From: an uncultured Bacteroidota bacterium | Lineage (GTDB): Bacteria > Bacteroidota > Bacteroidia > UKL13-3 | Assembly: GCA_903907885.1 (NCBI GenBank) | Contig: CAIVPY010000449.1 | Span: 1-7,606, forward strand | Direction: 5' to 3' | DNA length: 7,606 bases | Shown: piece by piece, positions 1-5,807 of the stretch | Layout of the letters: every line of letters starts with the position of its first letter | How positions within the stretch are numbered: position 1 is the first letter of the stretch | Made by a program: the position numbers and the translations under genes | Notes under the pieces: model-generated | Databases searched by the model: none | What the model saw: only the letters and a program-made list of their open reading frames with translations | What the model was told of the DNA's origin: nothing

Positions 1-347
1 TAGGTGATGGTATTAATGATAGCACTGCTTTGGCACAAGCCAATGTGAGTATTGCGATGGGAAAAGGAAGTGATATAGCTATGGATGTAGCAAAAATGAC
101 CATTATATCGAACGACTTGCTTAAAATTAATCAAGCTATACAACTATCAAAACTAACGGTTTCAACCATTAAACAAAATTTGTTTTGGGCATTTATTTAC
201 AATATCATTGGCATACCAATAGCTGCGGGTATTTTATATCCCATTAATGGATTTTTATTAAATCCAATGATAGCTGGAGCTTCTATGGCACTAAGCAGTG
301 TTAGTGTGATTTCGAACAGTATTTTATTGAAATTCAAAAAAATATAA
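1..347 (+). CDS. copA: Copper-translocating P1B-type ATPase, C-terminal end (partial)
   Basis: The first in-frame codon is at position 3, and the gene enters from beyond the left edge. It encodes the last 114 residues of an inner-membrane pump that uses ATP to export Cu(+) from the cytoplasm. Seen: the fragment opens with the hinge motif GDGIND of the P-domain, followed by the family block ALAQANVSIAMGKGSDIAMD. Two hydrophobic helices follow. The first (around nt 180-235) carries the YN pair (FIYNIIGIP); the second (around nt 265-320) carries MALSS. YN in the seventh and MxxSS in the eighth membrane helix are the Cu(+)-site signatures of the CopA subgroup, which argues against zinc/cadmium pumps. 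The protein ends in the usual short basic tail (LKFKKI). The hinge is followed by ST rather than the more common AP, probably a benign variant. The N-terminal metal-binding domains, the phosphorylated DKTG aspartate and the CPC motif lie outside the window. The downstream HMA gene, 15 bases away, supports the copper role. Confidence 0.95.
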   Translation, partial: GDGINDSTALAQANVSIAMGKGSDIAMDVAKMTIISNDLLKINQAIQLSKLTVSTIKQNLFWAFIYNIIGIPIAAGILYPINGFLLNPMIAGASMALSSVSVISNSILLKFKKI

Positions 348-362
348 CTCAGATAAAAAAAT

Positions 363-578
363 ATGGAAAAGTTAAAATTTAAAACAAACATTAATTGTGG
401 TGGCTGTGTGGCTAAAGTAACTCCTTTTTTAAATGCAGAAACATCAATTGATAAATGGGAAATAGATGTGGTATCACCCGAAAAGATTCTGACTATAGAA
501 ATGGAAACAATACATCCAGATATTGTGCTTAACGTTATTAAAAAAGCAGGATTTACTATTGAGCTTTTTAATGAATAA
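363..578 (+). CDS. Small HMA-domain copper chaperone (CopZ-like)
   Basis: This 71-residue protein is a single stand-alone heavy-metal-associated domain of about the normal length (around 70). It is cytosolic, with no signal peptide. Seen: the metal-binding loop is INCGGC, with ligand cysteines C12 and C15, followed by VAKV, which begins the first helix. The C-terminal part (KKAGFTIELF) matches the last helix and strand of the ferredoxin-like fold. The loop lacks the methionine of the classical GMTCxxC motif and has NCGGC instead, a form I associate with Bacteroidota chaperones encoded next to CopA. The likely role is to bind Cu(+) and deliver it to the ATPase just upstream. The gene starts 15 bases after the copA stop with no promoter between, so the two are probably co-transcribed. 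The start is the only ATG placing the metal loop near residue 12, and an A-rich run (gataaaaaaat) precedes it. The copper preference is inferred from the neighbour; the domain alone could bind other soft metals. Confidence 0.88.
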   Translation: MEKLKFKTNINCGGCVAKVTPFLNAETSIDKWEIDVVSPEKILTIEMETIHPDIVLNVIKKAGFTIELFNE

Positions 579-760
579 GTTGTAAATATAAAAATATTTA
601 ATAATGTGAATGGTATAAATTTGTATTTAGAATGTGGATCCTAATAATTTTCAACCCTTGTCAATTCTACATATGTCAGTATACTGCAATTTTGTATTAA
701 CAAAAATAATTTAAATGAAACAACAAAACTAAATATGATAGTATTATTTCAAATTAAAAC
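579..760. other. Convergent intergenic gap without a clear terminator
   Basis: The gap lies between the end of the copper operon (plus) and the end of the SPOR gene (minus). It contains a weak all-A/T inverted repeat at 583-600 (TAAATAT, AAAA loop, ATATTTA) right after the chaperone stop, and a 10-base palindrome CAGTATACTG at 677-686. Neither is a convincing intrinsic terminator, because no GC-rich stem followed by a T-run is present on either strand. No coding sequence or RNA gene is apparent. Confidence 0.5.
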
Positions 761-1891
761 TTAGGGCTTGATACTTCTATAAACCCATGCATCAGGTATT
801 TCTTCAAGAACATTGTTTAACATAGCATTTACATCGTTCATATTTAAAAAACCACCTACTGTAACTAATTTAAAACGGTACCTATGGGGGTTTACTACTT
901 CAGATGAAGGGTACCCGTTTTCTTTCATTTGTGTAGATAACACAGTGGCTTTTTTATTATGTCTGAATGCACCTACTACGATATAATAGATGGAATCTCC
1001 TGAATTTACAGAATGAGTTATATTATTCTCTTTACTTGTTAAAATGGGCTCATCAACAATAGCTGAATTAATTATAGGGAGCAATGTGTCTATAATTACT
1101 TGTGGTACTATTTTATCAGACAATGATATAACTTCTTTTTTACTAACTATTACTGGCACTATTTTAAGTTCCGGACTTTTGTTGGTAAATATCTCTTCAA
1201 TCTTAGACGATAAATTCATCTTCAAAATGGCATTTCTTAAAGGGATTACTGGATATGTATCAAGTAGAATATAAGCATTAAACAACAATACAATTATCAT
1301 AAAAGTTGCCAATAAAGTGTACCAAACTCCAGACCTTTTTCTACGATTTTTCACGATAGATTTAATCTTTTCTTCATTTTTTATTGAAGATGTTGATTTC
1401 ACAAGTGGCAATGTTATTGGCGAATCAAGTAGCGTTGATGAATTAAGCTGTAATGGCTGCAACCCAAAAGACGATTTCAAATAATTGCTTCTACTATTAG
1501 GTAAAAACTGTACGATATTGTCATTATTAAGAATAAAAGTGCCTAAGGTTTCTATTTCAATGCGCTTTTTTTCACTAATCAATAAGTTAAATGAACGCAA
1601 CTCCATATCAATAAGCTTAATTGAATCTGAATAAGATATTTTAAATTCATCAGCTAAATAAGTAGCTAATAAACCATCATTTAAATATAGTTTTTGATTA
1701 AAAGAGATTATTCTATTTTTAGGATAAATAATTTCGGTAATATTATCAATCGAAGCATACTCAGTGTGTAGCAAGAATCCACCAAAATTAGGAATCACAA
1801 CACAATCATGTATGTGTAGTAAATGAATGACATAGTGCCAAATGTTATTATCCTTAGTGGTTTGCAATTGATTAAAATTATTCGATAACAA
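761..1891 (-). CDS. HU-CCDC81-like and SPOR domain membrane protein
   Basis: A 376-residue single-pass membrane protein with three parts. Residues about 16-135 resemble the tandem HU-CCDC81 domains found in Bacteroidota: the first contains IPNFGGFL (33-40), the second LGTFIL (116-121), both at the positions where this HU-like fold has its glycine/phenylalanine turn. A basic stretch (KNRRKR, 181-186) and a hydrophobic helix (about 190-210) follow, giving an N-inside, C-outside topology. After a linker, residues about 301-374 form a SPOR domain (YYIVVGAFRHNKKA at the start, VTVGGF in the middle, AWVYR at the end), which in known families binds denuded glycan strands of septal peptidoglycan. The protein may therefore connect a cytoplasmic HU-like module to the cell wall at the division site; that link is inference, and DNA binding is not shown for this protein. 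It sits alone behind its own promoter (1957-1989) and is convergent with the copper operon. The ATG at 1891 gives a compact N-terminus and lies about 60 bases below the predicted transcription start. Confidence 0.85.
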   Translation of the reverse strand: MLSNNFNQLQTTKDNNIWHYVIHLLHIHDCVVIPNFGGFLLHTEYASIDNITEIIYPKNRIISFNQKLYLNDGLLATYLADEFKISYSDSIKLIDMELRSFNLLISEKKRIEIETLGTFILNNDNIVQFLPNSRSNYLKSSFGLQPLQLNSSTLLDSPITLPLVKSTSSIKNEEKIKSIVKNRRKRSGVWYTLLATFMIIVLLFNAYILLDTYPVIPLRNAILKMNLSSKIEEIFTNKSPELKIVPVIVSKKEVISLSDKIVPQVIIDTLLPIINSAIVDEPILTSKENNITHSVNSGDSIYYIVVGAFRHNKKATVLSTQMKENGYPSSEVVNPHRYRFKLVTVGGFLNMNDVNAMLNNVLEEIPDAWVYRSIKP

Positions 1892-1956
1892 ATTAACGAA
1901 ATGTTATCGTGTCGCAATTAACAACCTATTAACAAATTATTTACTTAGCAATTAAA

Positions 1957-1989
1957 CAAATTTACCAAAAGAGGTGTATTTGAAGCAAA
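1957..1989 (-). promoter_or_regulatory. Bacteroidota-type promoter for the HU-CCDC81/SPOR gene
   Basis: On the minus strand TTTG (1989-1986) is followed after 21 bases by TAAATTTG (1964-1957). This matches the Bacteroidota housekeeping consensus: -33 TTTG, a spacer of about 19-21 bases, and -7 TAnnTTTG. Transcription would start near 1950, leaving a 5' untranslated region of roughly 60 bases before the ATG at 1891. It lies just below the terminator of the upstream peptidase gene, so the two genes are separate transcription units. No Shine-Dalgarno sequence is visible. Confidence 0.65.
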
Positions 1990-2002
1990 TAAATTACTGA
2001 CA

Positions 2003-2038
2003 TTAAAACAAAAGCGCCCACGCAGGGCGTGGACGCTT
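2003..2038 (-). terminator. Intrinsic terminator of the M16 peptidase gene
   Basis: The arms at 2012-2023 and 2027-2038 form a 12-base-pair GC-rich stem with a three-base loop. The one imperfect pair is C-A when read as plus-strand RNA but a tolerated U-G wobble in minus-strand RNA, so the hairpin is best formed by the minus-strand transcript. In that direction it is followed by TTTTGTTTTAA. It begins 20 bases after the peptidase stop codon, the expected place for Rho-independent termination. Confidence 0.85.
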
Positions 2039-2058
2039 CAATAGAAGTTAATTAAAAT

Positions 2059-4953
2059 TTACCTTTGATAAACAGGAGTTGCTACTTCAACTTCTTTGTA
2101 ATCAACAATTTTGTAACCTAATTTTTCCAAAGGTTTTTGAATTTTCTCTTTATCACCCACAATCATGTAAATCATCTTGTCGGGGTTTAGGTTTTCTTTA
2201 GCCAATTGGTTGATTTCTTCTTTGGTTAAGTTTTTAATTATACCATTTTGTTGCTTGATATAGTCTGAAGGTAAACTTAACTCAACAACACGATTTAAGA
2301 AGCCAGCTTTTTGCCCATTGGTTTCATAACGCAATGCATCTGATTGAGTAATTGAAGATTTCATGAATTTCATTTCATCATCTGAAATACCATTTTCACG
2401 GTATCCATTTACTTCACTCATAATTTCTTTCATTGAACTGTCTGTTGAAGAAGTGCGAACAGAAGTTGAAATAATAAAGTAACCTTCATAATCTCTGTAA
2501 GCTGTAAAATTTGAGCGGATCCCATAAGTAAATCCTTTGTCTTCACGCAAGTTTAAATTTAAACGGCTATTGAAACTACCACCTAAAGGATAATTCATAG
2601 CAGTTGATTTGAAATATTTGTCATTCCAGTCATATTTCATTCCTAAGTTACCTAAACGAATTTCTGATTGAGCTGCTTTATATTTATCTACCAAGAATAT
2701 TTGTTTGTTGCTTGCAACAGCTTGAGCAAAAGCTGGAGTTAGTGGTAATTTTACATTTTTCTTTTGCCAGTTTTTCATAAATCCTAATTTAGACAATATT
2801 TCTTCCTTAGAAACATCCCCAACAATAGTTAATGAAGCAAAATCAGGAGCATAAAATTGATTATAATAATTTTGAACGTCTTTTAGTCCCAATGATTTGA
2901 TTGATTTTAATGTACCGTCTTCTGGCTCTCCATAAATAGTTTTACCATATACTAATTTACTAAAAGCTAAGTCAGCATTATAGGTAGCGTCTGTCTTACG
3001 AGAGTTGATACTTTGATATGCTTGTGACTGATTTAATTTAAAATCTTCTTGAACAAATTTTGGACGCAATAATTTTTCTTCAAGTAATTTAAGGGTTTGA
3101 TCTAAATTCTTTTTTAAACAACTAACCTGAACCATGGTTGAATTTTTACCTGCATTAAAATTGATACTTGCTCCAATTTTATCTAATTCGTTTTCAAAAG
3201 CTTCAGTTGTATAATTTTGAGTAGCTTCTCCCATCATGTCAGCGGTTAAACTAGCTAAACCAGTTTTAGCAGGATCACCAGCAGCAACATTTCCACCTTT
3301 CATCGATAATAAAATATTCACTATTGGACTTTCAGATGATTTAGAACCAATAACTTTGATACCATTATCCCAATTCTCAGTGTAATACTCTGGAACAATT
3401 GGAGATTTCCCTTCACCTACCTCAGGTCGTTTGCTCCTATCGAAATTATCTTTAGGTGTTGAGTAACTTAAACCTTTATATTCTAATTCATTAGAGCTAC
3501 GAACACCTGAAGTTGTAACTGCTTTGGTTTCTTCTTTTTCAGCTCCACCACTTGCGGCATTTGTTTTTTTAGGAAAAACATTTACCATAGCAAAGTTTTT
3601 ACCTTTAATATATTGATTAAACACACGCATTACATCTTCTTTGGTTACTTTATTGTACCTAACTATTTCATCATTTAGATTGTAATTATTTTTTCCTAAA
3701 TACCACAACATACTCATTTGTGAAGCTCTAGATGCTATACTTTGGTTTGATGATATAATTTGAGTTTCATATTGTCCTTTTGCTCTATTCAAATCATCAT
3801 CCGTTATACCATTTTTCTCAAATTCTTCAAGTGTGGATTTCATCAAAGCCTCTGCATCTGTTTCGCCATCAGGAAAAGTTACCATTTGAATCGTAAACTC
3901 ACCTGATAATTCTGAAGTAATATTAAATACATTTGCTTGAACAGCTTTTTCAGGTTTTACAAAATTTTTATAGAAAATTGAGTTATTACCATTACCTAAA
4001 GCAAAAGCTAAAATATCTAATGCTGCTTCATCAGGGTGGAATGATTTAACACTTGGAAAAACTGCATAGTAAAGAGGCAGATAAACATTGTCACCATAAT
4101 TAGCGTACTTGTTATCAGGCAATCTAACTGGTTCAATGCGCATATTTTTCACTTCTGGTCCTTTTGGAATTGGATTGAAATACTTTTCAGTTAATTTTAT
4201 AACATCTGCTGGATTAACATCTCCGGCAACCACTACACAAGCGTTGTTAGGACCATACCAACGCATAAAAAAGTTTTTTAAATCATTCACATTTACCGCA
4301 TCTAAATCCTCTAAATAACCAATTGTTGGCCAGCTATATGGATGTCTGTCTGGGTATAAAAGTTGATCTTTAATTTCGTCAGTTTTTCCATAAGGAACAT
4401 TATCTACGCGTTGTCCCTTCTCGTTTTTAACGGTTGCTCTTTGCACCTCAAATTTCTTTTGGGTTACAGAGTCAAGTAAATAACCCATTCTATCTGCTTC
4501 TAACCATAGTGCTGTTTCAAGGTAATTGGCTGGCATGGTTTCAAAATAATTGGTTCTATCACGATTGGTAGTTCCATTCATTTGTCCACCTGCACCTTGC
4601 ACAATTTTAAAATGTTCTTCGTCTTTCACATGTATTGATCCTTGAAACATCATGTGTTCAAAGAAATGAGCAAAGCCAGATTTTCCAGCAGACTCTCTAG
4701 CTGAACCAACATGATATGTTACTTCTACGTGAACAATTGGATCACTGTGATCTTCGTGAATGATAAGAGTTAAACCATTAGGCAAACGATATTTTTCGTA
4801 AGCTATTTTAACTTCACCTGGAACTGCAGTAACTTTTTCCAGTAATACTGTTTGGCTAGAATTGAGATTTGTAACAGGTGCTTGAGCATATGTTTTTACG
4901 TTGGCAAAAGCCGAAAATAAAAACATCCCTGCATAAAGTAATGATTTCTTCAT
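2059..4953 (-). CDS. Exported M16 family zinc metallopeptidase (insulinase/pitrilysin-like), two-repeat form
   Basis: A 964-residue endopeptidase, probably periplasmic, of the clam-shell M16 fold that encloses and cuts peptides. Seen: a Sec signal peptide (MKKS, hydrophobic core, likely cleavage after AQA at 23-25). The N-half has the inverted zinc motif HFFEH (H96, E99, H100), where the two histidines bind zinc and E99 is the general base; the third ligand is E178 in VKNEKGQR, 78 residues after H100. The matching helix of the C-half (about 564-578, LASLTADMMGEA) lacks HxxEH, so that half is structural. It does keep the SRL...LREDKG...Y block (R797, Y810) that completes the active site in this family. 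A charged, low-complexity linker (about 461-520) joins the halves. Both halves are intact, giving the usual 900-plus residues of single-chain Bacteroidota members. The gene stands alone, ends at a strong terminator, and has an A-rich leader including A10 just before the ATG. Its substrate cannot be told from sequence. I see no consensus promoter upstream. Confidence 0.95.
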   Translation of the reverse strand: MKKSLLYAGMFLFSAFANVKTYAQAPVTNLNSSQTVLLEKVTAVPGEVKIAYEKYRLPNGLTLIIHEDHSDPIVHVEVTYHVGSARESAGKSGFAHFFEHMMFQGSIHVKDEEHFKIVQGAGGQMNGTTNRDRTNYFETMPANYLETALWLEADRMGYLLDSVTQKKFEVQRATVKNEKGQRVDNVPYGKTDEIKDQLLYPDRHPYSWPTIGYLEDLDAVNVNDLKNFFMRWYGPNNACVVVAGDVNPADVIKLTEKYFNPIPKGPEVKNMRIEPVRLPDNKYANYGDNVYLPLYYAVFPSVKSFHPDEAALDILAFALGNGNNSIFYKNFVKPEKAVQANVFNITSELSGEFTIQMVTFPDGETDAEALMKSTLEEFEKNGITDDDLNRAKGQYETQIISSNQSIASRASQMSMLWYLGKNNYNLNDEIVRYNKVTKEDVMRVFNQYIKGKNFAMVNVFPKKTNAASGGAEKEETKAVTTSGVRSSNELEYKGLSYSTPKDNFDRSKRPEVGEGKSPIVPEYYTENWDNGIKVIGSKSSESPIVNILLSMKGGNVAAGDPAKTGLASLTADMMGEATQNYTTEAFENELDKIGASINFNAGKNSTMVQVSCLKKNLDQTLKLLEEKLLRPKFVQEDFKLNQSQAYQSINSRKTDATYNADLAFSKLVYGKTIYGEPEDGTLKSIKSLGLKDVQNYYNQFYAPDFASLTIVGDVSKEEILSKLGFMKNWQKKNVKLPLTPAFAQAVASNKQIFLVDKYKAAQSEIRLGNLGMKYDWNDKYFKSTAMNYPLGGSFNSRLNLNLREDKGFTYGIRSNFTAYRDYEGYFIISTSVRTSSTDSSMKEIMSEVNGYRENGISDDEMKFMKSSITQSDALRYETNGQKAGFLNRVVELSLPSDYIKQQNGIIKNLTKEEINQLAKENLNPDKMIYMIVGDKEKIQKPLEKLGYKIVDYKEVEVATPVYQR

Positions 4954-5096
4954 GTTTTGATTTTTTTTTTGAAGTTTGTGGCAATTTATTTGATAATATT
5001 TATTTTATAAAACATTTTTAACAAAAGGTACTTAAAGTCATATAAATGGTATTTTTTTTAGCTCACAAGATGTTGTATTTGAAAATGTGATAACAA
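4954..5096. other. Leader region of the M16 gene
   Basis: This stretch separates the M16 start codon from the terminator of the next minus-strand gene. Read on the minus strand it has an uninterrupted A10 tract (4970-4961) seven bases upstream of the ATG, where Bacteroidota genes often carry A-rich translation-promoting sequence. The nearest promoter-like string is TACCTTTTG (5030-5022), one base off the -7 consensus and without a recognisable -33 partner, so I do not call a promoter. No gene is seen. Confidence 0.45.
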
Positions 5097-5132
5097 AAAA
5101 TGCACTTTATAATAATTTATAAAGTGCATTTT
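5091..5132 (-). terminator. Intrinsic terminator of the small hypothetical gene
   Basis: The arms at 5097-5112 and 5117-5132 form a perfect 16-base-pair stem around a four-base loop (TAAT). It is centred on TGCACTTTATAA and its complement. On the minus strand it is followed by TTTTTTGTTA, and it begins 19 bases after the stop codon at 5152. The stem is AT-rich but long and flawless. The plus-strand read is also followed by T-rich sequence, but no plus-strand gene ends here. Confidence 0.85.
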
Positions 5133-5151
5133 ATTATTAATGGTAATATCT

Positions 5152-5529
5152 TTAAGCTGATGCTAATGGTGCCTCAACTACAACCTCTTCTTTTACAACT
5201 TTTTCAAACTTTTGCATAACTAATTCGCACGAACGGCCAACACTTATTTTAACACATTGGTCTTTAAGCCATTCAGCCACAGCCTCGTTTGAAATCAGTA
5301 CTCCATATAAATCGCTGGCTACTGCAGTAGTATTGCTTTTGTTTATTGGCTTTCCATTTACCAATTCAAGAGTAAATACAAATCCTAATTTATTACGAGC
5401 ACCTGTTCTTTCAAATTCGTGCTTATAAATCTGTAACTTTTGCTCACCATCTACTGTCTTTTTTAGTAGTAATCTAATTACTGGAAGGTACTTCTTCCAT
5501 AATTGTGTATACATGCCTGCGTCTCTCAT
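5152..5529 (-). CDS. Conserved-looking small protein of unknown function
   Basis: I do not recognise a characterised family. The segment MYTQLWKKYLPVIRLLLKK resembles the N-terminus of short uncharacterised Bacteroidota proteins I recall, but this is memory, not a search. The frame is open up to an ATG at 5592, which would give 146 residues. I place the start at 5529 (125 residues, MRDAGMYTQLW), with 5514 (120 residues, MYTQLW) as the alternative. The reason is a perfect -7 promoter box at 5574-5567 inside the longer version, which predicts a transcript start near 5560. Seen: an amphipathic basic N-terminus, a central predicted beta region (LGFVFTLELVNG), two cysteines (92 and 101 from the chosen start), and an acidic and hydrophobic tail (KEEVVVEAPLASA). 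There is no signal peptide, transmembrane helix or known catalytic motif, so it is probably cytosolic. It is a single-gene unit with its own terminator, divergent from ccmF by about 280 bases. Confidence 0.75.
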   Translation of the reverse strand: MRDAGMYTQLWKKYLPVIRLLLKKTVDGEQKLQIYKHEFERTGARNKLGFVFTLELVNGKPINKSNTTAVASDLYGVLISNEAVAEWLKDQCVKISVGRSCELVMQKFEKVVKEEVVVEAPLASA

Positions 5530-5566
5530 ATATGCGTATTTATGCTTACCTATTGCATTGAACTGG

Positions 5567-5574
5567 CAAACATA
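5567..5574 (-). promoter_or_regulatory. Candidate -7 element for the small hypothetical gene
   Basis: On the minus strand the sequence is TATGTTTG, an exact match to TAnnTTTG. The possible -33 partner is only TTTA (5596-5593) at 18-base spacing, so the upstream half is weak. Transcription would start near 5560, about 30 bases above the ATG at 5529. This rules against the ATG at 5592 as the start used from this promoter. Confidence 0.45.
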
Positions 5575-5765
5575 CACATAAAATATCATCATTAAACATT
5601 ATTTTGCATAATTTGATAAAAAGTACATTACTGTTATTTTATAAGTAGGTTATTTCATAGTAATATTATTATAATTTTAAGTTGTTTTATCTAAAATAAT
5701 TATTCTAATTTTCATATTATGAGTAACTTCAAAAAACCGCTGACGACATATAACAAAGCATTATG

Positions 5766-5773
5766 TATGTTTG
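5766..5773 (+). promoter_or_regulatory. Candidate -7 element for ccmF
   Basis: An exact TATGTTTG (TAnnTTTG consensus) lies 34 bases upstream of the ccmF ATG, giving a predicted leader of roughly 28 bases. No TTTG-like -33 element is visible at the expected distance (around 5741-5747), so the promoter may be weak or need an activator. It is the same octamer as the -7 element of the divergent small gene, on the other strand. The rest of 5593-5807 is AT-rich with no other gene I can support. Confidence 0.4.
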
Positions 5774-5807
5774 TACCAACACTAATTATTAAAACATCAT
5801 TTTTAAA

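Noticed and set aside
197..391. 64-codon minus-strand frame over the copA end
   Set aside because: It runs opposite the clearly conserved CopA membrane helices; its hydrophobic composition is a mirror of those helices, and it has no promoter or family resemblance.
1..578. Possible novel metal system from the unusual hinge (GDGINDST) and NCGGC chaperone
   Set aside because: Both variants fit ordinary Bacteroidota CopA and HMA chaperone pairs; the YN and MALSS signatures point to standard Cu(+) export.
616..623. TAAATTTG on the plus strand, an exact -7 promoter match
   Set aside because: There is no TTTG partner at the right distance and no plus-strand gene downstream before 5808; such octamers are expected by chance in AT-rich sequence.
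677..686. Palindrome CAGTATACTG as a possible operator
   Set aside because: It lies between two convergent gene ends, far from any promoter I can support, and a single 10-base palindrome is not strong evidence.
1044..1274. 76-codon plus-strand frame inside the SPOR gene
   Set aside because: It is antisense to the linker and membrane segment of a well-supported gene, and its sequence has no recognisable domain.
4109..4318. 69-codon plus-strand frame inside the M16 gene
   Set aside because: It is antisense to conserved M16 sequence, with no independent signals.
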